13,355 bases of DNA from Betaproteobacteria bacterium (GTDB lineage: Bacteria > Pseudomonadota > Gammaproteobacteria > Burkholderiales > Burkholderiaceae_C): positions 1-13,355 of the forward strand of contig RGEP01000027.1 of NCBI GenBank assembly GCA_009918225.1. Direction: 5' to 3'. The notes beneath the pieces were generated by a model. It made no database searches. It was not told the DNA's origin and saw only the letters and a program-made list of their open reading frames with translations. Numbering within the stretch: position 1 is the stretch's first letter; each line of letters begins with the position of its first letter. Shown piece by piece: positions 1 to 6,455 of the stretch. The position numbers and the translations under genes were made by a program.

Positions 1-909
1 GAAGCTGCGCGCGGCCTGCAGCACGGTGTACATGTCGGCCACCTTGCCCTGAATCAGCTGGAACTCGCCAATGCTCTGGCCGAACTGCTTGCGGTCGTGG
101 ATGTAGGGCACCACGTTGTCCATCACGGCTTGCATGATGCCGATGGGGCCGGCGGCCAGCACGGCCCGCTCGTAATCGAGCCCGCTCATGAGCACCTTGG
201 CGCCATTGTTCAAGCCGCCCAGGATGTGCTCGGCCGGCACCTCCACGTTCTGAAAGACGAGCTCGCCGGTGTGTGAGCCGCGCATGCCCAGCTTGTCGAG
301 CTTTTGCGCGATCGAAAAACCCTTCATGCCTTTTTCAATCAAAAAGGCGGTCACGCCACGCGCCCCCAGCTCGGGCTCGGTCTTGGCATAGACCACGAGC
401 GTGTCGGCGTCGGGCCCATTGGTGATCCACATCTTCGAGCCGTTGAGCACGTAGTAGCCGCCCTTGTCTTCGGCCCGCAGCTTCATGCTGATCACATCGG
501 AGCCCGCGCCCGGCTCGCTCATGGCCAAGGCACCCACATGCTCGCCGCTGATCAGCTTGGGCAGGTATTTGCGGCGCTGCTCTTCGCTGCCGTTGCGCTT
601 GATTTGGTTCACGCACAGATTGGAGTGCGCACCGTAGCTCAGGCCGACGCTGGCGCTGGCCCGGCTGATCTCTTCCATCGCCACCATATGGGCCAGGTAG
701 CCCATGCCGGCCCCGCCGTACTCCTCACCCACGGTGATGCCCAGCACGCCCAACTCGCCCATCTTGCGCCAAAGGTCCATGGGGAACTGGTCGCTGCGGT
801 CAATCTCGGCCGCACGCGGGGCGATCTCGGCATCGGAAAAGTCACGCACAGCGTCGCGCAAGGCATCGATGTCAGCGCCGAGTTGGAAGTTCAGGCCGGG
901 CAGGTTCAT
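1..909 (-). CDS. liuA: Isovaleryl-CoA dehydrogenase, 3' end cut by window edge
   Basis: This flavoprotein oxidises isovaleryl-CoA to 3-methylcrotonyl-CoA in leucine breakdown and passes electrons to ETF. The minus-strand reading frame is open from ATG at 909 to the left edge (303 codons, against about 390 in the family), so the C-terminal helices are missing only because the window ends. Visible acyl-CoA dehydrogenase landmarks are YGGAGMGYLAH near residues 64-74, ALAMSEPGAGSD near 127-138 and the KMWITNGPDAD flavin-side loop near 159-169. GLDYERAVLA (243-252) carries Glu247, the position that serves as catalytic base in isovaleryl-CoA dehydrogenases; other acyl-CoA dehydrogenases place it later in the chain. 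A GGAG motif lies 5 bases before the ATG. It follows liuR on the same strand after a 74-base gap that contains a LiuR-type palindrome, so leucine-dependent control is expected. No defect is seen in the visible part. Confidence 0.93.
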   Translation of the reverse strand, partial: MNLPGLNFQLGADIDALRDAVRDFSDAEIAPRAAEIDRSDQFPMDLWRKMGELGVLGITVGEEYGGAGMGYLAHMVAMEEISRASASVGLSYGAHSNLCVNQIKRNGSEEQRRKYLPKLISGEHVGALAMSEPGAGSDVISMKLRAEDKGGYYVLNGSKMWITNGPDADTLVVYAKTEPELGARGVTAFLIEKGMKGFSIAQKLDKLGMRGSHTGELVFQNVEVPAEHILGGLNNGAKVLMSGLDYERAVLAAGPIGIMQAVMDNVVPYIHDRKQFGQSIGEFQLIQGKVADMYTVLQAARSF

Positions 910-936
910 GGGCACTCCGAATCGGATGGTCGTGGC

Positions 937-957
937 TTACGTTTACGTAAACGTCAA
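937..957. promoter_or_regulatory. LiuR-type operator upstream of liuA
   Basis: The core ACGTTTACGTAAACGT (939-954) is a perfect 16-base palindrome, and the flanks extend the symmetry with one mismatch per side. Read on the minus strand it matches the site at 1466-1485 at 19 of 20 bases. It lies between the liuR stop and the liuA start. On the minus strand a TAGAAT hexamer (957-962) directly precedes it and could be a -10 box, which would put the operator over the transcription start. The motif resembles the ACGT-rich palindromes known for MerR-family LiuR regulators of branched-chain amino acid catabolism. Binding is inferred. Confidence 0.8.
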
Positions 958-983
958 TTCTAGGCAGGGGTGACGGATGGTCT

Positions 984-1448
984 TCACGCCTCCACGGCCG
1001 CTTTGCTGCGCAGGCGCCGCGTTGGCGTGCGGGGCGCGCTGCGGCGTGCAGCCGTGGCCAGCAGGTCTCGGCAGCGGGCTTCGTGTTGCACGATCTCGGC
1101 CAAGGTCACCTCCAGATCGTCCCGCTGTTGTTCGAGCTGCAGGCGGTGGGCCTGCAGCACGGCCAGAAAGGCCTTGAGCTGCGGCGCGGTGTCGTCGGGG
1201 GACTCGTACATGTCCACCAGCTGCTTGATTTCCTGCAGCGTCAAGCCCAGGCGCTTGCCGCGCAGGGTGAGCTTCAATCGGGTGCGGTCGCGGTGGGTGT
1301 AGACCCGGTTGCGGCCTTCGCGCCCGGGCGTCAGCAAGCCCACATCCTCGTAAAAGCGTATGGCGCGCGGCGTGATGTCGAACTCCTGTGCGAGCTCGGT
1401 GATGGTGTGGGTGGCCGCGGGCGGCGCGGCCTTGCGGCTTGCACTCAT
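984..1448 (-). CDS. liuR: MerR-family regulator of leucine/isovalerate catabolism
   Basis: This is a DNA-binding regulator that probably represses liu genes until a leucine-pathway acyl-CoA accumulates. The 154-residue protein begins with a winged-helix MerR domain: an HTH around residues 15-35 (TITELAQEFDITPRAIRFYE), then GLLTPGREGRNRVY and RDRTRLKLTLRGKRLGL as wing and second helices. A long coiled-coil helix (about 90-128, rich in Q, L and E) serves for dimerisation. There are no metal-binding cysteines of the MerR/CueR kind; the lone cysteine is near residue 131. The open frame continues upstream to 1760, but ATG at 1448 is chosen because the MerR fold starts there and an operator palindrome lies just upstream. 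Position directly before liuA, with matching palindromes in front of both genes, supports LiuR over other MerR groups. The C-terminal tail is basic (RRSAPRTPTRRLRSK). Confidence 0.88.
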   Translation of the reverse strand: MSASRKAAPPAATHTITELAQEFDITPRAIRFYEDVGLLTPGREGRNRVYTHRDRTRLKLTLRGKRLGLTLQEIKQLVDMYESPDDTAPQLKAFLAVLQAHRLQLEQQRDDLEVTLAEIVQHEARCRDLLATAARRSAPRTPTRRLRSKAAVEA

Positions 1449-1465
1449 GGGTGGCTTGGTTAGAC

Positions 1466-1485
1466 TGACGTTAACGTAAACGTAA
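1466..1485. promoter_or_regulatory. LiuR-type operator in the liuR / MBL hydrolase divergent promoter
   Basis: The core ACGTTAACGTAAACGT (1468-1483) is a 16-base imperfect palindrome that differs from the liuA site at a single base over 20 when that site is read on the minus strand. It lies 17 bases before the liuR start and 21 bases before the hydrolase start, so one site could control both divergent promoters. A further partial repeat, ACGTAAATGTAA (1480-1491), overlaps its right side and may be an extra half-site. Autoregulation of liuR and co-regulation of the hydrolase are inferences from position. Confidence 0.75.
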
Positions 1486-1506
1486 ATGTAAGGCGAACGC
1501 AACCCG

Positions 1507-2542
1507 ATGGCCAACAACAAGGAACACGAACTGCAATACCCGCTGGGCGAGCAGCTGCCGGCCCTGGGAGGCACGCTCGCCGTGGCCGAAGGGGTGAAGT
1601 GGGTGCGCATGGGCTTGCCCTTTGCCTTGGACCACATCAACCTGTGGCTGCTGCGCGACCGCCAGCAAAGCCCCGACGGCCAGTGGCGCGAGGGCTGGGC
1701 CATCGTGGACTGCGGCATCACCAACGACGCCACACGCAGCGCCTGGGAGCAGGTGTTCAACGATCACCTGGATGGCTTGCCGGTGCTGCGCGTGATCGTC
1801 ACCCACATGCACCCCGATCACATCGGGCTGGCCCACTGGCTGACCGAGCAGTGGGGCACGCCCGAGCAGCCGTGCCGCCTGTGGATCAGCGGCACCGACT
1901 GGAACGCCGCCCGCATGGCCAGCCGCTCCACCATCGGTGGACAAGGTTCGCCAGCGCGGCAACTACTATGGTTCGATGGTGCCGGCGGTGCCCGACCAGT
2001 ACCGGCGGCTCTTGGACGGTGACGTGCTGCGCATCGGCGACCACGACTGGCGCTGCATCAGCGGCTATGGGCATGCGCCGGAACACATGGCCCTGTACAG
2101 CGAGGGCCTGGGCCTGCTGATTTCCGGTGACATGGTGCTGCCGCGCATCAGCACCAACGTGAGCGTGATCGACCTGGAACCCGAGGCCAACCCCTTGGCC
2201 CTGTACTTGCAATCCCTGGGCCGCTACGAAGGCTTGGGCGCCGACACCCTGGTACTGCCCTCGCACGGACGGCCGTTCAAGGGGCTGCAGCGGCGCATCG
2301 CGCAGCTGCGCGAACACCACCAAGACCGGCTGGCCGACACGCTGCGGCGCTGCGCCCAATCCCCGGCCTGCGCCGCCGACCTGCTCACGGTTCTGTTCAG
2401 GCCCAATCTGGACCTGCACCAAACCACCTTCGCCATGGGCGAAGCGGTCGCGCACCTGCACGCCCTGTGGCATCGGGGCGAGTTGCTTCGCACAAAAGGC
2501 GCCGACGGGGTGTGGCGGTTTTCGCCGGCCTCAGGCGGGTAG
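1507..2542 (+). pseudogene. MBL-fold metallo-hydrolase, frame-disrupted (probable internal deletion)
   Basis: The coding sequence is split between two frames: 1507 to about 1941, then about 1937 to the TAG at 2540-2542. The first part carries the zinc motif HMHPDH (residues 100-105). The second part carries the later metal ligands, GYGHAPEHM, SGDM and SHGRPF, so the complete metallo-beta-lactamase core is encoded but not in one frame. The C-terminal half resembles the helical tail of large glyoxalase II-like hydrolases. The change of frame falls between RSTIGG and VDKVRQRGNYY (about 1930-1945). From memory of the family, roughly 15-20 residues (a GFGG..A..F...HG stretch) normally lie there, so a deletion of 3n+2 bases fits better than a one-base error. 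The gene is divergent from liuR and shares its operator, which suggests a role near leucine or acyl-CoA metabolism. The substrate is unknown. It could be a real pseudogene or an assembly artefact. Confidence 0.8.
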
Positions 2543-2559
2543 GCAGACGGGTGTTTGGT

Positions 2560-2578
2560 CCTGCGGCCAAGCCGCAGG
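2560..2578. terminator. GC-rich hairpin between convergent genes
   Basis: An 8-bp perfect stem, CCTGCGGC/GCCGCAGG, with a 3-base loop (CAA) lies in the 52-base gap between the convergent MBL hydrolase and amidohydrolase genes. Placement fits a bidirectional terminator. Neither side is followed by a run of T, so intrinsic termination is not assured. Confidence 0.45.
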
Positions 2579-2594
2579 GTGCCGACTCCAGCGC

Positions 2595-4124
2595 CTAAGC
2601 CGCTGCACCGCCTTTGGCCACATAGCCATACCGGCGGTTGGTGCGCGCGCTGGCGCCGGCCAGGTCGTAGTCGTGCTTGGCCTGTGCAACCCGGTCGTCT
2701 CCCAGAGCAGCGCGCTCCGAGGCGCCATAGGCGTACAGCCGCGCCGAGTTCTCGCCGAAGATGGCGTTTTTCACCGGACCGTCGGCCGCACCCAAGGGTG
2801 CAAAGCCGTGCTTGACCTGCATGGCCTGTGGGATCTCCAGGCGGCGCAGGGCCTCAATCTGCCACTGCGGTGCGCCGGTCCACACCGCATCGGTGCCCCA
2901 CACCACGTGGTCAGCACCCAGCCCCTGAATGAGCTGGCCCATCATGGCCGCGCACAGCAAAGGCTGGGCGATGGTGCTTTGCGCAAAGATCTGCCCCAGG
3001 TCGCCATAGACATTGCGCACACCAAACTTCTGGGGAATCTCGGCCAAGTCGGTCACCCAGTCGATGCGCCCGGTCTGCTCGAACTGGGCCCAGCCCGCAT
3101 CCTGTGCGCCGGTGTAGCGAAAGCCCGAGTGGTAGACGATGAAGTTCAGCTCGGGCCAATCGCGCGCCGCGCGCCCCACGTCGCGCACATCGGCGTAGGC
3201 CAACAGCTGCGGAAAACGTTGGGTCACCGACGGCGGAAACAGGCCTTTGTGCACACACACATTGCGCAGGCTGGGTTTGTCTTTGGAGGCCTTGAGCAGT
3301 TTTTCGTAGAAGGGGTAGAGCAGCTTTTCGTCGTCAAGGTGCCAGGGGTGGCGGGCCAGGTGCTTGTTGGTGTTGTCGCCCACGGTGTAGCCCTTGAAGC
3401 TGTCGGGCTTGTGCAGGGCCAGGTCCTCGTCCACACGGTCCATCCACCCCGGCAGGCCCGGCATGAAGATGGCATGAGAAAACAAGCGCCGCGCGCCGGC
3501 CCGATCGTTGACCTGGGCACGCGCCTGCGCCTTCATGCCGTTGGTGAGGAACCAGTCCCTGGGGTCTTCTGAGCCCGAACCCGAGATCAGCGCCACCTGC
3601 GTGTCACTGTCCAGCCAGATTTCCTTGAAGTAGTTGGCGAACTTGAGGTCCTCTAGGGTCTGGGGCTTGCCCGCCAGGGCCGGGTTCCAGCCGGCCTTGC
3701 CCACCGCTTCGCGGGAACGCACGAAGCCTTCTAAGCGGGTGTCGTCGCGCAGAAAGTGGGTGTGCATGTCCATGATGAACTGGCCCCGCAGCGAGCGGGC
3801 GCGCTCATTGGCCCGTGCGGGGTCGGACGCTTCGGCCAGGCTGGCCTCGTACAGCGGCCCCTGTGCTTGGCCATAGGCCTCGTTCATGGCCACGAAGGCT
3901 GCAGCCATGCCAGCCGCGCTTTGAAAGAACGCGCGGCGGCTGAGCCCCTGGTGGCGCGCCAAGCCCTGCCCCAATTCCTGCAGACGGGCGGCCAGCCGGC
4001 GCTGGGCCGGGGTTTGTGGCCCCGGAACAAACTCTTCACTGGACACCGGTTGCAGCGGAATGGGCGACCGAAAGCGCAGTTCCTCGGCGGGCATCAGCCG
4101 CTCCAGGTCATCCGGGCTCATCAT
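2595..4124 (-). CDS. Tat-exported amidohydrolase-family (PF04909-like) metal-dependent hydrolase
   Basis: This is a 509-residue protein of the amidohydrolase 2 type; its substrate cannot be read from sequence. A hydrophilic leader of about 60 residues precedes a twin-arginine signal, SRRAFFQ (62-68), and a hydrophobic stretch to about residue 85, so Tat export to the periplasm is likely. The TIM-barrel signature starts with DMHTHF (His121, His123). VCVHKGLF, VYHSGFRYTG and WGTDAVWTG follow, giving the later His and Asp metal-site candidates. A TTG at 4145 opens the same frame, but ATG at 4124 is preferred because AGGAGG sits 7 bases before it. The next codon is also ATG (4121). It lies 17 bases after the stop of the YgjP-type peptidase gene and is probably cotranscribed with it. 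The unusual length ahead of the Tat motif is worth noting; an alternative is that the RR region serves as a membrane anchor. Confidence 0.85.
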   Translation of the reverse strand: MMSPDDLERLMPAEELRFRSPIPLQPVSSEEFVPGPQTPAQRRLAARLQELGQGLARHQGLSRRAFFQSAAGMAAAFVAMNEAYGQAQGPLYEASLAEASDPARANERARSLRGQFIMDMHTHFLRDDTRLEGFVRSREAVGKAGWNPALAGKPQTLEDLKFANYFKEIWLDSDTQVALISGSGSEDPRDWFLTNGMKAQARAQVNDRAGARRLFSHAIFMPGLPGWMDRVDEDLALHKPDSFKGYTVGDNTNKHLARHPWHLDDEKLLYPFYEKLLKASKDKPSLRNVCVHKGLFPPSVTQRFPQLLAYADVRDVGRAARDWPELNFIVYHSGFRYTGAQDAGWAQFEQTGRIDWVTDLAEIPQKFGVRNVYGDLGQIFAQSTIAQPLLCAAMMGQLIQGLGADHVVWGTDAVWTGAPQWQIEALRRLEIPQAMQVKHGFAPLGAADGPVKNAIFGENSARLYAYGASERAALGDDRVAQAKHDYDLAGASARTNRRYGYVAKGGAAA

Positions 4125-4131
4125 CGCGGGG

Positions 4132-4137
4132 CCTCCT
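4132..4137 (-). promoter_or_regulatory. Shine-Dalgarno site that fixes the amidohydrolase start
   Basis: AGGAGG on the minus strand lies 7 bases before ATG 4124 and 7 bases after the upstream ygjP-like stop codon. It supports the ATG start over the TTG at 4145 and is the strongest ribosome-binding site on the minus strand. Confidence 0.8.
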
Positions 4138-4141
4138 GTCC

Positions 4142-5029
4142 TCAATCGCCCAAAGGCACGGCCTGCTTCAAGGGCTCTTGCGCTTGCTCATAAGCCGGCA
4201 AGACCGAGCGCACCACCTCCCAAAAGGCAGCGCTGTGGTTCATCTCTCGCAAGTGGGCCAGCTCGTGCACCACCACATAGTCCACCGTGCTCAAGGGAAA
4301 CTGTATGAGGCGCCAATTGAGCCGCACCGACCCATCGGCCGTGGCACTGCCCCAGCGGGTCTGGGCTGCGCTCAAGGACAAGCGCTTCACGCGCACCCCC
4401 AAGCGCTGCGCATACAGCTGGCAGCGCTCCTCGAACAGCCGCTTGGCCTGTCGCTGCCACCAGCTGTGCACCACATCGCGAATGCGTTCGGCTTGGGCAT
4501 CCGCAGGCAGGCCCAAGCGCAGCACGGGGGTGCTGGCGGCCTTGGGGTCGGCGTCCAGGCCGCCATCAGATGCATCCAGGCAAGCGCCACCCGGTGCGCT
4601 CACCCCTGCAGCGTCGAGCTTGAGCTGCACGGGGCGGCCCAAGTAGGGCACACAGGCACCGTCGGCCCAGACGATGCGCGCCGATTGAAGCCGGCGGCTG
4701 CGCTCGCCCTGCTCCTGCAGTTTGCGCAGAATCCAGGCGGCCTTCTCCTGCAGCGCAGCTTCTACCTCGCCCAAGCCCACCCAACGGGGCGCGCTCACGC
4801 TCAAGCCCTCCGGGCCCACCACGAAACCGATGGTGCGGCGCTTGCCGCGCCGAAAGGCGTAGCGCACCCGCTGGCCGGCCAGCAGCACGTCGCGGCTGGC
4901 CTGAGGATGTGACAAGGGTGCGGGCGTGGGTGCCGCTGGTGCGGGAGCGGCCGCAGGGCCGGGCGCCGCAGAGACGGCTGCGCCAGGGCCTTCTTCAAAG
5001 CCGAACGCCAGTTGCTCGAACGCCGCCAT
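4142..5029 (-). CDS. YgjP/DUF45-like zinc metallopeptidase domain protein
   Basis: This 295-residue protein is probably a cytoplasmic zinc-dependent peptidase of the YgjP-like (PF01863) group; its physiological substrate is not established. Residues 15-45 are low-complexity Ala/Pro and likely disordered. The domain starts around RYAFRRGKRRTIGFVV (56-71). TRWGSAT (224-230) corresponds to the RWGS motif of the family, and VVVHELAHLREMNHSAAFW (252-270) holds the HExxH zinc site (His255, His259) with His265 as a candidate third ligand. An insert rich in Gly, Ala and Asp near 140-170 looks lineage-specific. ATG 5029 is used; no strong ribosome-binding site is visible before it. The gene follows plsC after 84 bases and precedes the amidohydrolase by 17, in a co-oriented run. 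Function by analogy only. Confidence 0.85.
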   Translation of the reverse strand: MAAFEQLAFGFEEGPGAAVSAAPGPAAAPAPAAPTPAPLSHPQASRDVLLAGQRVRYAFRRGKRRTIGFVVGPEGLSVSAPRWVGLGEVEAALQEKAAWILRKLQEQGERSRRLQSARIVWADGACVPYLGRPVQLKLDAAGVSAPGGACLDASDGGLDADPKAASTPVLRLGLPADAQAERIRDVVHSWWQRQAKRLFEERCQLYAQRLGVRVKRLSLSAAQTRWGSATADGSVRLNWRLIQFPLSTVDYVVVHELAHLREMNHSAAFWEVVRSVLPAYEQAQEPLKQAVPLGD

Positions 5030-5113
5030 GAGCGCGGAGTTTAGGGCTTCACGCGGTGCTGCGCCGCACCTTCCGGTGTGGCAAGGGCCTGTGCCCAGGA
5101 CAGCCGGCGCGCC

Positions 5114-5878
5114 TCAGCCGTGAGGAGGCAGGGCGCGCGGGGTGTAGGCCTCGGGATCCAAACGCCGCATCTCGGCTTCGATCCAGGTTTCCACCTCGGC
5201 CATGAGGCTCTCCGGGTCGCGCCCAGCCGAGGCGATGGGGTGTCCGATGGAGACGTCCACCACACCCGGCCTGAGCCGGAAGGATTTGCGCGGCCAGCAC
5301 CGTGCAGAGGTCACCGCAATGGGCACCACGTAAGCGCCGGTGACGGTGGCCAGCCGCGCAGCGCCTGACTTGTACACGCCTTGCGAGCCGCGTTCGGTGC
5401 GCGTGCCTTCGGGGAACATGATGACCCAAACCCCACGGTCCATGAGGCGGCGGCCCTGCTCCGCCACCTTGTTCCAGGCCTCAGCCCGCTTGCTGCGGTC
5501 GATGTGGATCATGTCCAGCCGACCCATGGCCCAACCGAAGAAGGGAACCATCAGCAATTCCTTCTTGAACACATAGGCCAAGGGATGGCTCATCAGTGTG
5601 GGAAAGGCAAAGGTCTCCCAGGTGGACTGGTGTTTGGGGCACAAGATCACCGGCGTGAGCGCATCGGGTGCCGGCAAACGCTCCAGGCCTTGAACCCGGT
5701 GGCGGACCCCGCAAATCACGCGGGCACCCCAGATGGCCACGCGCAGCCAGCCCATGCAGAACCAGTACAGCGGGTCGCCCCGCACGAAGATGGACATCAC
5801 CAGAGCCGCCATGGCCCAAGGGATGACCGTCAAGGCCATCCACAAGAAGAAGGCAATCGAGCGCAACAAGCCCATCAT
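5114..5878 (-). CDS. plsC: 1-acyl-sn-glycerol-3-phosphate acyltransferase (lysophosphatidate acyltransferase)
   Basis: This inner-membrane enzyme acylates lysophosphatidic acid to phosphatidic acid in phospholipid synthesis. The 254-residue protein opens with a hydrophobic segment (about 5-32) and shows the ordered PlsC motifs. Motif I is KHQSTWE (His83 to Glu88), motif II the KKELLMVPFFG region (105-115), motif III FPEGTR (155-160) and motif IV VVPIAVT. Motif I is HX4E rather than the usual HX4D, a conservative change to the residue that orients the catalytic His. The start ATG (5878) overlaps the gmhB stop as ATGA, which implies translational coupling; the second codon is also ATG. Position after gmhB matches a cluster common in Burkholderiales. 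PlsC in this position could alternatively serve a minor or specialised lipid rather than bulk phospholipid. Confidence 0.9.
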   Translation of the reverse strand: MMGLLRSIAFFLWMALTVIPWAMAALVMSIFVRGDPLYWFCMGWLRVAIWGARVICGVRHRVQGLERLPAPDALTPVILCPKHQSTWETFAFPTLMSHPLAYVFKKELLMVPFFGWAMGRLDMIHIDRSKRAEAWNKVAEQGRRLMDRGVWVIMFPEGTRTERGSQGVYKSGAARLATVTGAYVVPIAVTSARCWPRKSFRLRPGVVDVSIGHPIASAGRDPESLMAEVETWIEAEMRRLDPEAYTPRALPPHG

Positions 5879-6453
5879 GCGGGGCGCAGCAAGGACTCGG
5901 CCAGGGCCCCGAGGTCGCGGTGCACGCGGGCACCGGGTACCTGCTGCAGCAAGGCCTGAACCTGCTCGTCATCCAGGGCGGCCGCGCGCCCGGTGCGCAC
6001 CAGATGCGGCTGGCATCCGGCGGCCACCGCTGCTTTCAGGTCGCGCAGGTTGTCACACACCATGGGCACCTGGGCCAGTTCCAAGCCGTAGCGCTGCGCG
6101 ATCTGCAGCATCATCCCCGGCAGCGGCTTGCGGCACTCGCATTGCTCCTCGGGGGTGTGGGGGCAGAAGAACACCGCGTCCAGCCGGCCACCGGCGGCAG
6201 CCAGGCAGCGGTACATGGCCTGGTGCACCGCATTGAGTGAAGACATGTCAATCAGGCCACGCCCAATGCCGGCCTGGTTGGTGGCCACCACCGCATGCCA
6301 GCCGGCATGGTTCAGCCGCGCCACCGCCTCGGGCGCGCCGGCAATCGGCTCCCACTCCTGCGCTTCCTTCACATGGTCTTCGCGGTAGCGGTTGAGCACA
6401 CCATCCCGGCCCAGGATGATGAGCTTGACTGCATGGTGGGCGATGTGGGGCAT
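5875..6453 (-). CDS. gmhB: D-glycero-D-manno-heptose-1,7-bisphosphate 7-phosphatase family protein, nucleophile Asp replaced
   Basis: GmhB removes the 7-phosphate of heptose bisphosphate in the ADP-heptose pathway for the LPS core. The 192-residue HAD-superfamily protein has ATNQAGIGRG (57-66), a zinc loop with C97, H99, C105 and C107, RKPLPG (108-113), and a late acidic motif with Asp134 and Asp138. The first HAD motif reads LGRDGVLN (14-21). Asp17, the usual general acid, is present, but the preceding nucleophile position is Gly15 (codon GGC, one base from the Asp codon GAC). Cys133 also stands where Gly is usual before Asp134. If the sequence is right, normal phospho-aspartate chemistry should fail. 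Its start lies 2 bases after the glyS stop, and its stop overlaps the plsC start, so it sits inside an operon. The family call is firm; activity is doubtful. Confidence 0.87.
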   Translation of the reverse strand: MPHIAHHAVKLIILGRDGVLNRYREDHVKEAQEWEPIAGAPEAVARLNHAGWHAVVATNQAGIGRGLIDMSSLNAVHQAMYRCLAAAGGRLDAVFFCPHTPEEQCECRKPLPGMMLQIAQRYGLELAQVPMVCDNLRDLKAAVAAGCQPHLVRTGRAAALDDEQVQALLQQVPGARVHRDLGALAESLLRPA

Positions 6454-6455
6454 GC

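Noticed and set aside
304..963. 219-codon plus-strand frame opposite liuA
   Set aside because: Antisense to isovaleryl-CoA dehydrogenase, which has unmistakable motifs; it also runs through the operator.
1449..1760. N-terminal extension of liuR to an ATG at 1760
   Set aside because: It would run through the operator and into the divergent MBL gene; the MerR fold begins just after ATG 1448.
2673..3572. 299-codon plus-strand frame opposite the amidohydrolase
   Set aside because: Antisense shadow of a gene with clear metal-binding motifs; no ribosome-binding site or domain support.
5055..5070. Hairpin GGTGC/GCACC in the plsC-ygjP-like gap as a terminator
   Set aside because: Only five base pairs and no T-run; pairs this short are expected by chance in GC-rich DNA.
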